DNA of 64,000 nucleotides from Oscillospiraceae bacterium (GCA_016298065.1 JAEDDN010000003.1:1-64000); one strand, 5' to 3'; positions 1 through 8,697 are shown, numbered from the stretch's first letter. The notes: generated by a model not told the origin, from the letters alone. Program-made: numbers and translations.

Positions 1-65
1 ATTCATAATTAGATTATAGGTTATATCATCTTTACTTTCAACATTTTTCGACAAAGTAAAGGAAT

Positions 66-97
66 ATAATTTCCTCTGCCGTTTTTAGCAGAGGAAA
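66..97 (-). terminator. Probable terminator of folT
   Basis: A GC-containing inverted repeat (TTTCCTCTGC with GCAGAGGAAA) begins a few bases after the folT stop on the minus strand and is followed by a T-rich but interrupted tract. The stem is convincing; the tail is not ideal. Confidence 0.6.
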
Positions 98-102
98 TCA
101 CT

Positions 103-705
103 TTACTGTTCAATACTTTTGTTTGCTTTAATGGGCAGCTTTTTTGTAAGTGTTGCCAAAAAGTAAAGCATAATAACTTCAACGGGAAAAGCTATGAGGC
201 ACTTTATCACACGCAAACCGAAAATTGCCTTAAAGCTTGCGCCGTAGATTGCACAGAGCCAAAGGGTAGATAACCCAAGCTCACAGATTACGGTTACCAA
301 TGCGTGAGAGACTATAATTCTCCATAGCTTAAGCGGCTTTTTATATAAGAATAATCCGTAGATTATACCCTTGACAATTCCGTTTAAGGTAAAGCCGGGA
401 AAATACGCACCGGTGGGCTTTATAATGTATCCTAAAATATCGCTTAGCGCACCGATAATCCCGCCCGAAACAGGGCCGTAAAGCATACTTGTAATTCCTA
501 TGGGAATAAACGCAAAGCCTATTTTTATAAAATCGCCTATCACTATGACAAAAAAGCTGAGTACGGCGCTTAATGCACCCATAATTCCCGTGGTGGTTAA
601 AGCGACCGTGCTTTTTAGCTCAAAAAGAGAGCTTTTAAAGATTTGACCGATAGTTTTAAAAAAATTCGGGTTTTTAGTTTCTTTGTTTGACGGCAAATCA
701 GACAT
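103..705 (-). CDS. folT: Folate-specific ECF transporter S component (FolT family)
   Basis: Small integral membrane substrate-binding subunit of an energy-coupling factor transporter, which captures folate and works with the shared EcfA/A'/T module encoded elsewhere. The 200 residues have a short polar N-terminus followed by about six hydrophobic segments. The stretch from about residue 57 to 107 (IGDFIKIGF, GPVSGGIIGALSDILGY, KPTGAYFPGFTLNG) follows the family pattern closely. The ATG sits after a strong AAGGAGG site. Substrate assignment is reinforced by the THF riboswitch directly upstream, so the gene should be expressed when reduced folates are low. It is a single-gene unit with its own promoter, riboswitch and terminator. 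Confidence 0.92.
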   Translation of the reverse strand: MSDLPSNKETKNPNFFKTIGQIFKSSLFELKSTVALTTTGIMGALSAVLSFFVIVIGDFIKIGFAFIPIGITSMLYGPVSGGIIGALSDILGYIIKPTGAYFPGFTLNGIVKGIIYGLFLYKKPLKLWRIIVSHALVTVICELGLSTLWLCAIYGASFKAIFGLRVIKCLIAFPVEVIMLYFLATLTKKLPIKANKSIEQ

Positions 706-746
706 AAAAAAATAACCTCCTTAATTTGTAGCCTGTACTGGGTGTT

Positions 747-778
747 GCTACATAAGGAAGCCTTCTTCTATATGTAGC
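747..778 (-). other. Hairpin between THF aptamer and folT ribosome-binding site
   Basis: An 8-bp inverted repeat (GCTACATA with TATGTAGC) with a shorter inner pairing lies between the riboswitch aptamer and the folT Shine-Dalgarno site. It has no T-run after it, so it is more likely part of a translational expression platform than an intrinsic terminator. Its role is inference. Confidence 0.5.
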
Positions 779-893
779 AGCGGGATGCGAATTTTGCACC
801 GCAAGAAAAATCTTTTCGTCCGACCGACAACTCCCCGTTCGATCGGCACTTAGCATTACTGAAATAATGCAGCGCACAAAATTCTACTCTGCC
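777..893 (-). promoter_or_regulatory. THF (tetrahydrofolate) riboswitch upstream of folT
   Basis: On the minus strand the element starts GGCAGAGTAG, continues through AAGTGCCGATCGAACGGGG and GTCGGTCGGACGA, and closes with GCGGTG and CGCATCCCGCTGC. These match the conserved blocks of the folT-type THF riboswitch, including the terminal GCAG/CTGC pairing. Its position upstream of a folate transporter gene fits the known regulon. Reduced folate binding is expected to turn folT expression down. Confidence 0.9.
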
Positions 894-922
894 GATAATA
901 TTTAATTTTATCCACAAGTGAC

Positions 923-951
923 ATTATAGCGCATTTATTATAAAAAAGCAA
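923..951 (-). promoter_or_regulatory. Sigma-A-type promoter of the THF riboswitch-folT unit
   Basis: Minus-strand TTGCTT, a 17-bp spacer and a perfect TATAAT box. Transcription would start about 20 bases before the riboswitch aptamer. Confidence 0.75.
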
Positions 952-1026
952 CTCTCAAGGTAATGTGAATAAAAATATGCAAGGTGTCAATAATCAGCAT
1001 AACAAAACAAAAAGGAAGGTAAAGTT

Positions 1027-1632
1027 ATGAAAAAGATGTTATCGGCGCTTGCAATAGGGCTTATCTTATCGGTAGTAATAGGTATATTTACAGGCTTTGA
1101 AAGAGAATGTGAGGGGATAAGGGAAAGCGTTTTAAGGCTACATATACTTGCAAACTCCGACGACGACTGTGACCAAGCCCTAAAGCTTGCGGTGCGTGAC
1201 GCTGTTTTAAAAGAGGCAGGAGATTTATTTTATAATGTAAATTCGCTTTCGGACGCAAAACTTGCGGCAACGGGGAATTTAAAGCGTATAGAGCAAATAG
1301 CAAACGATGAGATAAAACGAAACGGCTTTGACTATACCGCAAAGGCTCAGGTCGTAAATATGTTTTTTAACACAAGAGTTTATGAAAATTTCACCCTGCC
1401 GGCAGGTAGATACGACGCAGTGAGAATTACAATAGGCAAAGCAAAAGGGCATAACTGGTGGTGTGTAATTTATCCTGCGCTTTGTTTGGGTGCGGCGGAT
1501 GAGGATAACGAAATTGAAACGGTGCTTACAGACAAACAGGCTGATATAGTTGAAAATCCGCAAAGCTACAGGCTTAGATTTAAGACGGTAGAGATTGTAG
1601 AAAAGATAAAAGACTTTTTTGCGGGCGAATAA
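1027..1632 (+). CDS. spoIIR: Stage II sporulation protein R
   Basis: Secreted signalling protein made in the forespore under sigma-F. It activates the membrane protease SpoIIGA in the mother cell, which then processes pro-sigma-E. The 201-residue protein starts with a hydrophobic signal or anchor segment (about residues 5-22). It carries the family hallmarks RLHILANSD near residue 37, DQALKLAVRDAVL near residue 49, and GKAKGHNWWCVIYPALC near residue 137. The ATG follows an AAAAAGGAAGG site at good spacing. The gene stands alone. Its presence is the clearest sign here that the organism descends from spore-formers. No confident sigma-F promoter could be read upstream. Confidence 0.92.
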   Translation: MKKMLSALAIGLILSVVIGIFTGFERECEGIRESVLRLHILANSDDDCDQALKLAVRDAVLKEAGDLFYNVNSLSDAKLAATGNLKRIEQIANDEIKRNGFDYTAKAQVVNMFFNTRVYENFTLPAGRYDAVRITIGKAKGHNWWCVIYPALCLGAADEDNEIETVLTDKQADIVENPQSYRLRFKTVEIVEKIKDFFAGE

Positions 1633-1863
1633 TAAAAGTGCGACTTAAACATACAAAATAACTGATTAAGGGTATTGAAAACAGCCCTCACACCATCTAT
1701 TGTTTAAAATGCTCATAAAATTATTTTACTTTTGTATTAAAAGCACAGCTATTTTTCACAAATTTTACTTTTTGCACAAATATAATATTGCCAATTTAGT
1801 AAAAATGCGGTAGATATAAATGTGGAAAGAAAGAAGAGTAGAAGAATAGGAGAGAGTGTGCAG

Positions 1864-4242
1864 ATGAAAAATAGAAGACTAGTATGTTTATTGACTGCAG
1901 TTATTTTGTTAGCAGTACAAACCTTGGCACCGATAGAAATTTTTGCAAATGAAAATGTGCCGACAGCTTTATTCGTAGAATCTCAAACGGATAATAAAAA
2001 ATCGGATAAAATAATTTCGGATACTTTAACGCTTGCCGAAACAGACGGCGCTAAAGCTGCAAAAAGTGTAAATGCAATAGAAGATGACGCCACCTTTGAT
2101 AAGGCATTAAGAGAGGTTTTAAACCTTTATTACGGCGAAGAGGGCTTTGTTGAGCAAGCAGAAAGCTTTAAGGAAAATATAGATAAAAGAGCAGATAAAT
2201 TATTAGCGGATTATCAGTCTGCTTATGAAGAACGTAAAAACGAGGCTGAGCTTTCCTACGCCGCCGGAAGAATAGTAGTAGCATATAAATCGGGCGTTGA
2301 CGAAAAGCTTATAGATGAAATGACTAAGGCGCTTGACGGTACTGTAGAAAACACTATCGTGAGTGAAGACGACGGCATTTTAGCCGTAACCGATATTTCT
2401 TTAAGCCAGACGGTAGACCGTGCAGTAGAGGATTATTCTGCGCTTGGTTTAGTAGAGTACGCAGAGCCTGATTACATATATGAAACCTGCTCATTACCAA
2501 ACGACGAATTGGTTAACGGTCAGTGGTATCTTGATTATATCGAAGCTCAAGACGCTTGGGACGAATTTGAAAACACAGATTTTGTAAACGTTAAGATTGC
2601 GGTTATAGATACGGGCTTTGACGTAAATAATGCTGAATTTAAAAATGTATATTCCGCCGAAAATTCGGTAGACATAACTGCACAAGGATATCCTAAGCTC
2701 AGTCAAATAGATAATCCTTACTACACCCAATATTCTAACGGTTATCACGGAACAGAAGTTGCAAGCATTATTGCGGCTGAAGCTAATAACAGCATAGGTA
2801 TTGCAGGAGTATGCGCAGGTGTGGATAACGGCTTATGTACCGTTATGGGCTTAAAGGTTATGAACGATGAAGGCATTATGTATAACTCGGCTGTAATTGA
2901 GGCTATAGATTACGCAATGGACAACGGTGCAGATGTTATAAATATGAGCCTCGGAAGCGCAGAATATTCTCAGGGCTTTGAGCTTGCTGTAGAAAGAGCA
3001 TATGAGTCGGGAGTAGCAGTTGTCGCCGCAGCAGGAAACGAACAAACAAACGGCGTTTATTATCCGTCTGATTATAACCATTGTATTTCAGTAGTATCAT
3101 TAAAAAGCGACAGTACTCTCAGCAGTTTTTCAAATTACGGTATCGAAAAGGACATTGCCGCACCCGGCAGCGCCATAATGGCACCTATAGATAATAATTC
3201 CTTCGGGTTTGTAAACGGAACCTCCTTTGCTGCGCCGATGGTTTCTGCGGTTATAGGGCTTATGATTTCGATAAATCCGGATTTGACCTTAGACGAGATA
3301 GAACAAATTTTATATGCAAGCGCTACCGATTTGGGAAGTATAGGTAAGGATTCATACTTTGCTAACGGTGCTCTAAATGCAAAGCAGGCCGTTTTAAACG
3401 CAAAAGGCTATAAAAGAGAAGTGTTACCTGTCAGCACTACACACTTTAGCTCCAACAGCTTGAAAAAAGGTACATACACAAATAATATTTACTCAGACGG
3501 CTTTACCATTGTAGCTTCTGCGGCTAAAAATGTTGAGGTACAAAAAACAAATATAACATTAAATTCCGTTTTATATAACTTCAGATTAAAAATAAACGGC
3601 GCGGGTACTGAGGCAGGAAGATACATTACCTTTACGGTTGATACTCCGTCAGAGCTTACAATAAGGGCGGCTTCAACCAACAATTCCCCAAGAACGCTTA
3701 AGGTAATAAAAGGCGACATTAACGGAAGCTTGGTAGGTACATTAACGCTTTCCAATACGCCGGACGCACAGACTATTAAATTGCCCGCAGCGGGTACATA
3801 TACCATTTGTTCTGCAAACAGCGGAATATATGTATATGACATTTTTACACAAACCGTACAAAACACCGCAAGCAGTCAGCTTACCTGTGAGGTTAGCGTA
3901 GATATGGGAATAGGCGGAACTGTAAGCGGGATTCCTACCGGAAGGGTAAATATAGGCGACAGCGTAACATTAACGGCAACGGCTAATACGGGTTATACCT
4001 TTGAAAGTTTTACTAACCTTGACGGTACTGTAGTAAGCACATCGCCGAGCTACACCTTTACCGTATTTAATAACACAAGACTTATTGCAAACTTTACTAA
4101 GAGTACAGTATCTTTGTGTACGCTTAAGGTTAATGCAGGTACAGGCGGAACTGTAAGCGGTGTGCCGACTTCGTCGGTAGAAAGGGGAACAAGTGTTACC
4201 ATAACCGCTACTCCGGACTCCGGTTATCAATTTGAAAGCTAG
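1864..4242 (+). CDS. Secreted subtilisin-like (S8) serine protease, interrupted by an in-frame TAG
   Basis: Exported protease of the subtilase family. I place the start at the ATG at 1864, because AGGAGAG lies just upstream and it yields a proper signal peptide (MKNRRLVCLLTAVILLAVQT). After a propeptide-like region (to about residue 215), the catalytic triad is complete: Asp249 in AVIDTG, His295 in YHGTEVAS and Ser454 in NGTSFAAPM, with the oxyanion Asn in AAAGNE. Then come a bacterial pre-peptidase C-like beta domain and one and a half InlB-type beta repeats (consensus F-x-S-x-T-N-x-x-G). Reading stops at a TAG at 4240-4242 in the second repeat. The frame then continues open to 4794 and completes that repeat plus a lectin domain. 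At the same repeat position the first copy has Phe and relatives often have Trp, so TGG to TAG is a likely origin. The catalytic part should still be functional. Confidence 0.85.
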   Translation: MKNRRLVCLLTAVILLAVQTLAPIEIFANENVPTALFVESQTDNKKSDKIISDTLTLAETDGAKAAKSVNAIEDDATFDKALREVLNLYYGEEGFVEQAESFKENIDKRADKLLADYQSAYEERKNEAELSYAAGRIVVAYKSGVDEKLIDEMTKALDGTVENTIVSEDDGILAVTDISLSQTVDRAVEDYSALGLVEYAEPDYIYETCSLPNDELVNGQWYLDYIEAQDAWDEFENTDFVNVKIAVIDTGFDVNNAEFKNVYSAENSVDITAQGYPKLSQIDNPYYTQYSNGYHGTEVASIIAAEANNSIGIAGVCAGVDNGLCTVMGLKVMNDEGIMYNSAVIEAIDYAMDNGADVINMSLGSAEYSQGFELAVERAYESGVAVVAAAGNEQTNGVYYPSDYNHCISVVSLKSDSTLSSFSNYGIEKDIAAPGSAIMAPIDNNSFGFVNGTSFAAPMVSAVIGLMISINPDLTLDEIEQILYASATDLGSIGKDSYFANGALNAKQAVLNAKGYKREVLPVSTTHFSSNSLKKGTYTNNIYSDGFTIVASAAKNVEVQKTNITLNSVLYNFRLKINGAGTEAGRYITFTVDTPSELTIRAASTNNSPRTLKVIKGDINGSLVGTLTLSNTPDAQTIKLPAAGTYTICSANSGIYVYDIFTQTVQNTASSQLTCEVSVDMGIGGTVSGIPTGRVNIGDSVTLTATANTGYTFESFTNLDGTVVSTSPSYTFTVFNNTRLIANFTKSTVSLCTLKVNAGTGGTVSGVPTSSVERGTSVTITATPDSGYQFES

Positions 4243-4338
4243 ACCAATAAAAACGGAACTATATTAAGCACTGACAGTACTTTTACTTTCAATTTAACGG
4301 CTGACACAACCTTAACGGCAAACTTTAGCAAAATAAGT

Positions 4339-4794
4339 GTGTCTGAATCTCTTGTAGACGGCGGAATTTATATAATAAGAAACTTAAACAGCGGTCTTGT
4401 TTTAGACGTTGCAAACGGTCTTAATAAAGACGGTGCGAATATTCAACAATGGGATCAAAACGGATATAACGCACAGTACTTTAAGGTAGTAGCCTTAGGT
4501 GACGGATATTATAATCTTTATTCGGTATGCACAAATAACACAAAAGTAATTGACCTGCCTTATGCGCAGACCGCAAACGGCACTAATATTCAGCTTTGGA
4601 GCAAAAACGGCCACGACGCACAAGCTTTTTTGATAAAAGAAAATGAGCTCGGCGGATATACGATATTTGCAAAGCTAAATACTTCAATGTGCTTAGGCGT
4701 AGCAAATGCGTCGTCTTCGATAGGCGCAAACGTAGCGCTTTATACCTATAGCGGAAATGCTTCACAGCGCTGGAGCTTTGAGCTTGTAGGTTAA
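4339..4794 (+). CDS. Ricin B-type (beta-trefoil) lectin domain, detached C-terminus of the protease gene
   Basis: This is the same reading frame as the upstream protease and is separated from it only by the TAG at 4240. It is probably not an independent gene: the first available start is a GTG without a ribosome-binding site, and codons 4243-4338 complete the broken beta repeat. The sequence is a carbohydrate-binding trefoil with three repeats, each ending in a Q-x-W or related motif (IQQWDQNG, IQLWSKNG, SQRWSFE). With read-through, the protein would be a 976-residue secreted protease with a glycan-binding tail. A convergent terminator follows at once. Confidence 0.75.
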   Translation: MSESLVDGGIYIIRNLNSGLVLDVANGLNKDGANIQQWDQNGYNAQYFKVVALGDGYYNLYSVCTNNTKVIDLPYAQTANGTNIQLWSKNGHDAQAFLIKENELGGYTIFAKLNTSMCLGVANASSSIGANVALYTYSGNASQRWSFELVG

Positions 4795-4837
4795 AAACAC
4801 ATAAAATCTCAAAATTCTTTAAAATTTCAGACCAATA

Positions 4838-4872
4838 AAAAACACACCGACTTTAAAGTCGGTGTGTTTTTG
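4838..4872. terminator. Bidirectional terminator between the protease and the phage cluster
   Basis: AACACACCGAC and GTCGGTGTGTT form a perfect stem around a TTTAAA loop, with a T-run on the plus side and A/T-rich sequence on the other. It ends the protease transcript and, in reverse, the minus-strand phage operon. Confidence 0.88.
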
Positions 4873-4892
4873 TTTATGGATATTAAAAACCA

Positions 4893-5405
4893 TTAAGAAA
4901 AGTTTACGGTGTATTCAAAATGTCCCGGCATAAACGTATCGATAAAATCTGCTTTTACTCTTCTTGAGGAAAGCAGTCCTAAATCCCCAACAATGTTCAT
5001 TACCGTATTTTGATGTTGATAAGATTCTATAATTTCGGCAGTCATTCCCCACGAGGCTATGGCGTCTATTATGCCCTGCTTTGTAAAATTGCGGTTACTT
5101 ATTTTTAACCTTTGTTTCATACAGTCTATTTTTTGTTGTCTTAAGTTTATTTCATTTTCGGTCATATTCTCCACGTCTATTATCGGGGTTATCGAGAAGC
5201 CGAACAATTTTTCAAAATAACCGTAGCTATAACTTTGCATTTCATCAAAAAAACACTCTGTACAAAGCCTGTTTATCTGAGAAATAATATCCTCCAACAC
5301 GGTGGCATATGCTTTCATCTCGGCTTTTATCAGACTTTCGTTTTTAGACATATCATAAAGTCTTGTGCTTTGCAGGTGAGATAACATTCTCTCATAACAG
5401 CCCAT
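4893..5405 (-). CDS. Phage baseplate/tail protein, XkdU-like (DUF2313)
   Basis: The 170-residue protein resembles XkdU/YmfQ-type proteins (DUF2313) that close the baseplate gene block of contractile-tailed phages. The visible features are a mixed helical N-terminus and a central MKQRLKISNRNFTKQGIIDA-like stretch that is common in the family. The start ATG follows AAGGGGTGA with 4 bases between. It lies 4 bp after the baseplate J gene. It is the last gene of the cluster: where a phage would carry tail fibres and lysis genes there is instead a terminator. Confidence 0.72.
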   Translation of the reverse strand: MGCYERMLSHLQSTRLYDMSKNESLIKAEMKAYATVLEDIISQINRLCTECFFDEMQSYSYGYFEKLFGFSITPIIDVENMTENEINLRQQKIDCMKQRLKISNRNFTKQGIIDAIASWGMTAEIIESYQHQNTVMNIVGDLGLLSSRRVKADFIDTFMPGHFEYTVNFS

Positions 5406-5409
5406 CTAA

Positions 5410-6480
5410 TCACCCCTTTATGACAGATATGTCCACTAATCCCGGCTTAATTATCTGATTTATGTCCACGGTAGAAATTGTAGTAGGATTATTAAAGGAC
5501 AAGGAAACGAAATTATCTACATAATCTTTTATGTCGTTTGTAATAGTGTATGGGTTTAAGCTTTCGCCGATACCCAGATTATATATCTTGTTAGTTATAT
5601 ACTGTGTTATTTGCGCCATTACAGCATCGGCGCCCTGTAAGCTTCTTACATATAAGTTAAGGCTTACGTCACGGGTTACTACCTGTGGCGCCTGAACCGA
5701 AACGTTTACGTTTAATTCGCCCAAACCGTCCAGAGTTTGTGCTACTCTGTTTATAAGGCTTTGGGGTGTGAGTCTGAAAATATCCGAAACAAAAAGCGTA
5801 ATTGCCGTATGAGAGACGTTATAATACGCCTTTGCAGACCATACGTTGTTTACCGACATAGCCAGATCTTCATAATACTTTGTATTAGCGCCTGTTGACA
5901 GGTTTAAAAAGCTATAAAGTATACGGTCTCTGTAGTGCTCGTCGTCCTCTTCGTCCATACCGCCTGCAATAGCTTCTAAATTTCTTACTCCGCTGATACC
6001 TGCGATGACGTTTACCATTGTATCGACCTTGCCTGCAACCGCATTCCCCGAAGGACCTGTTTGAGTTGCCGTAACGCTTGCGTCAACGCTGGTAGTACCG
6101 CTTAAAAGCGTCACCTCGGAGTCGGTCTGATATATTACGCCGTTGCCCGTACTGCAGCTGCAAAGAGTGCCTTTTGGAATTACAATATCCTTTGAAGCGG
6201 CACTGTCGCAGTAAAACTGTACGGTACCCGAAGCGTAGTCTTCGGTTTTTCTGGCAATATCTCTGCACGCTCCGTGACGGTCAAGATACTGCCCCGAAGC
6301 TGTCTGCGGAAACATTTGCTTTTGAGCATATGCGAGCTGTTCATAGGCGTTATAAAGCTCTCCTGCTACAATTTTCATTCTTATTGCCAAATCGGTATCG
6401 TCATATACCGTATTACCGGTTTGATGTTCGTATGTATCTATAATGCTCTGATAGATGCTTGAGAAATCCGTGGCTTTCAC
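5410..6480 (-). CDS. Phage baseplate J-like protein (XkdT)
   Basis: Baseplate wedge protein of contractile tails (gpJ/gp6 family), which links the hub to the outer baseplate. Across about 356 residues it shows the family pattern: AIRMKIVAGELYNAYEQL near residue 28, ASGQYLDRHGACRDI near residue 60, a Ser/Thr-rich beta middle, and GMDEEDDEHYRDRIL near residue 175. The annotated GTG at 6480 lies inside the Shine-Dalgarno match (AAAGGGAGTGA). An in-frame ACG three codons later (start 6471) is spaced correctly, so the true start may be ACG. It sits 11 bp after the gp25-like gene. Confidence 0.88.
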   Translation of the reverse strand: MKATDFSSIYQSIIDTYEHQTGNTVYDDTDLAIRMKIVAGELYNAYEQLAYAQKQMFPQTASGQYLDRHGACRDIARKTEDYASGTVQFYCDSAASKDIVIPKGTLCSCSTGNGVIYQTDSEVTLLSGTTSVDASVTATQTGPSGNAVAGKVDTMVNVIAGISGVRNLEAIAGGMDEEDDEHYRDRILYSFLNLSTGANTKYYEDLAMSVNNVWSAKAYYNVSHTAITLFVSDIFRLTPQSLINRVAQTLDGLGELNVNVSVQAPQVVTRDVSLNLYVRSLQGADAVMAQITQYITNKIYNLGIGESLNPYTITNDIKDYVDNFVSLSFNNPTTISTVDINQIIKPGLVDISVIKG

Positions 6481-6491
6481 TCCCTTTAAAA

Positions 6492-6845
6492 TTACTTATT
6501 TGCCAAATTTATTTCCAGTATGGCGTCCTGACCTTTTGCACGCATATAAATCGTGACATATAAAATCTGTTCGTTGCGGTTTAAGCTTTCTTCTATATCC
6601 AAAACCTCAAGTTCGTCAATGCCGTCGAGCGCATCGGTTATTTTTGATAGAAGCATTTTTTTGTTGAGTTTATTTATATCAATGCTTCTAAGCTCGCTTC
6701 CGAGCGTTTCGTCATATAAAAAGCTGCCCTTTTTCATAGTCAGACGTATCATTGCACGCTGTACTATTTCCTCTATGCCCGAAACAGTCTGAACGCCGCC
6801 GTCTGAGCTGCAAAGCATATCGCCGTTTGATAATTTGTTATCCAT
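6492..6845 (-). CDS. Phage baseplate wedge protein, gp25/GpW-like (XkdS position)
   Basis: A 117-residue protein with the gp25 signature: IRLTMKKGSFLYDETLGSEL (residues about 32-51), followed by alternating strands and helices ending in an acidic and hydrophobic strand. In T4 and P2-type phages this protein polymerises the sheath onto the baseplate. It starts with ATG after a GCGAGG site and precedes the baseplate J gene, the usual gpW-gpJ order. Confidence 0.8.
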   Translation of the reverse strand: MDNKLSNGDMLCSSDGGVQTVSGIEEIVQRAMIRLTMKKGSFLYDETLGSELRSIDINKLNKKMLLSKITDALDGIDELEVLDIEESLNRNEQILYVTIYMRAKGQDAILEINLANK

Positions 6846-6859
6846 ATATCCTCGCTTTC

Positions 6860-7207
6860 TTAAACTATCTTGCCGGAAGGAGTAATTGTCAGTCCGTTGA
6901 TTATAACCTGGCCGTTGCTTTTTAGCTTAATGTATGCGCCGCCGGAAGACTTTATTTCGATTTCGCCGCTTTGTAAATCGTCTACGGTATAGCTAACTCC
7001 GGGTACGGCATATTTTTGCTCGCTGGAGGGAATTATAAAGGCTTGCCCGCTTACAATAGGCTTTGAGCGAATACCGTACGGTGCAACAAACTGAACGTCT
7101 TTTAAGTCTGCTTGTCCGGAAATATAAATACCGTTTGAGCCGGACTGAAGTATCTGTCCGAAATGCGAGGCTTCGGACGAAGTGTTTTCGTTATATCTGT
7201 TAGTCAT
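6860..7207 (-). CDS. Phage baseplate spike-like protein
   Basis: Small (115 residues) probable tail-spike or puncturing-tip protein. The C-terminal half has the repetitive beta-helix pattern of phage spikes (EIKSSGGAYIKLKSNGQVII then INGLTITPSG). I start it at the ATG at 7207 because GGGAGG lies 6 bases upstream; a longer TTG start at 7240 would place that site inside the gene. It lies between the hub (XkdQ-like) and gp25 genes, where gpV-type spikes are usually found. PBSX has XkdR here, and no clear XkdR likeness was seen. Confidence 0.72.
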   Translation of the reverse strand: MTNRYNENTSSEASHFGQILQSGSNGIYISGQADLKDVQFVAPYGIRSKPIVSGQAFIIPSSEQKYAVPGVSYTVDDLQSGEIEIKSSGGAYIKLKSNGQVIINGLTITPSGKIV

Positions 7208-7209
7208 TT

Positions 7210-8178
7210 TTATCCTCCCGTTATCATATTGCTGTCCCAAAGCTTAAGCTTTGTTTTGTATGAGTTTTCATCACAAATGAGTTTTGTCTGTGCAACATAT
7301 AAGTTGGAATAGTTCCCAAGTTCACCCTTAAAAACACACCTGTCGCCGACATGTGCGTCAAAAAGTTTTGGCACGGTAAGCTCAAGTTCAAAATAATCGA
7401 GCTGTTTTTCACAAAGCAAGCTTTTTGCGCTTACGTCTATGCTGTCTACCCACTCGCTGCTCGGGTTTAGGTAACGCTCTCTTGACACCCCTAAATTTCT
7501 TGCCAAGACATTGCTTATTATGTAATTGTAGGTAGCGCCGTCGTCGTCCTTGCCCGTTTTTACAAAAAGCTTTGAAATAAGGTTAAAGCGGTCGTAGGTA
7601 ACCGATGCGTCGGTGTATTTAACACCGCCCTTAGAAGTGTTTGAAAAGGTATGAGAAACGCTTTCCAGCGGTGTTAGGGAAAGCCTGCCGTTTCGGTCGA
7701 TAAAGGGGATTTTCTGATACGCAATTTTAAAAAATAACGTTACAAATTCCCAGTGAGAAATACCTTTTTTGGCAAGTATTCGCCTAAGCCCTAAGTTGCG
7801 GTCTAAGTTTGCGCCCTTTACGCCGTAAGGAAAGGCGTGGGTGCATAAAAGGTTATAGGAATTTAAATTATAGTAATAACAGGGCTTAACTTCGTTATCT
7901 ATCATACCTGCATATTTGTTTCGGCAGACAAACTTGCAGTATTTTCCGTCCTCGCCTTGATGCATTTTTTGCACGTCGGCATACCCTTCAAATAAAAGCT
8001 TCCCGTCAAGGTAAAAGTAAATGTGTGTTATGTTTTTGCCCGATATGTCGTCAAGGGCGGTAAATTCAAAGCTGTCTACGGGAGTAAAGCGGTCGCTTTG
8101 AAGTTTAAAGGAAAGTACCTTTTTAAAGGAAATGCTCTTACCGCTTTGAGTAGTGCCTTTTATTGTTACTCCAGCCAT
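7210..8178 (-). CDS. Phage baseplate hub protein, XkdQ-like (gp27/GpD family)
   Basis: The 322-residue protein corresponds to XkdQ of PBSX, the central hub that receives the tube and holds the spike. The recognisable traits are an N-terminal beta domain with FTALDDISGKNITH, the linker FVCRNKYAGMIDNEV near residue 84, and a C-terminal beta domain with HVGDRC near residue 275. It starts with ATG after GGGAGA and overlaps the LysM gene by 13 bp, implying translational coupling. It is intact. Confidence 0.78.
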   Translation of the reverse strand: MAGVTIKGTTQSGKSISFKKVLSFKLQSDRFTPVDSFEFTALDDISGKNITHIYFYLDGKLLFEGYADVQKMHQGEDGKYCKFVCRNKYAGMIDNEVKPCYYYNLNSYNLLCTHAFPYGVKGANLDRNLGLRRILAKKGISHWEFVTLFFKIAYQKIPFIDRNGRLSLTPLESVSHTFSNTSKGGVKYTDASVTYDRFNLISKLFVKTGKDDDGATYNYIISNVLARNLGVSRERYLNPSSEWVDSIDVSAKSLLCEKQLDYFELELTVPKLFDAHVGDRCVFKGELGNYSNLYVAQTKLICDENSYKTKLKLWDSNMITGG

Positions 8179-8684
8179 ATAATATCTCCCTCGGTTAAGT
8201 TTAAAGCATCGGTAACGGAACTATTAAGCTCAAATAAAGTTTCGGCGCTTATACCGTATTTAAGCGCAATGGTATAAAGCGTATCATAAGCCGAAACAAT
8301 ATGATATGAACGCTCGGAGATAATTGAGTTTGAGGTGTTTTCACAGTCCTCCGAAAACTCAAAGGAATAGGTAAGAAGCCCCGGCCCCGCCTTGCCGACT
8401 ATTTCCAAACCGGTAAAATAACAGCATATAGGCGCAAGCTCGGGCAGATACAAAAGTCCGCTTGTGCGGTCTATATAAATGTCATACAGCTTAGCGTACT
8501 GCTCCATATAGTCGCCGATAAGCTCACCCGTACCTGTTATGACCATAGGCTTGTCGCCCAAATCCTGCATAAACGGAGAGTGCAGGGGAGTGAGAAAGGT
8601 TTTAATGTTTTTTGAATGTACTATTTTAAAGGTGTTCGGATTATATGTAAATTCGTAATCCTTAAAAATAAATTTTTTATTGAT
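8166..8684 (-). CDS. Phage LysM-domain tail protein (XkdP-like) with a probable ATC start
   Basis: The C-terminal 50 residues form a LysM peptidoglycan-binding domain (YHIVSAYDTLYTIALKYG and later GDIIWLE). The preceding part matches XkdP-type proteins that connect tail tube and baseplate. The first standard start codon is the ATG at 8570, but the open frame upstream encodes a conserved-looking N-terminus (FIFKDYEFTYNP, then HSKNIKTFLTPLHSPF). It runs to an ATC at 8684 placed 6 bases after AAGGGGTGA, and the next in-frame upstream codon of note is a stop. I therefore extend the gene to 8684 (172 residues). The immediate upstream neighbour should be the tape measure, which is missing. Confidence 0.8.
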   Translation of the reverse strand: MNKKFIFKDYEFTYNPNTFKIVHSKNIKTFLTPLHSPFMQDLGDKPMVITGTGELIGDYMEQYAKLYDIYIDRTSGLLYLPELAPICCYFTGLEIVGKAGPGLLTYSFEFSEDCENTSNSIISERSYHIVSAYDTLYTIALKYGISAETLFELNSSVTDALNLTEGDIIWLE

Positions 8685-8697
8685 ATTACGTCACCCC

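Noticed and set aside
960..1026. Sigma-F promoter for spoIIR
   Set aside because: Expected from biology, but the candidate boxes do not match the consensus with proper spacing.
4240..4242. Genome-wide reassignment of TAG
   Set aside because: TAG terminates rpe, murG and the OmpR-type regulator at the expected protein ends, so it is a normal stop codon here.
4339..4794. The lectin ORF as an independent gene
   Set aside because: It is in frame with the protease, begins at a GTG without a ribosome-binding site, and the codons before it complete a protease repeat.
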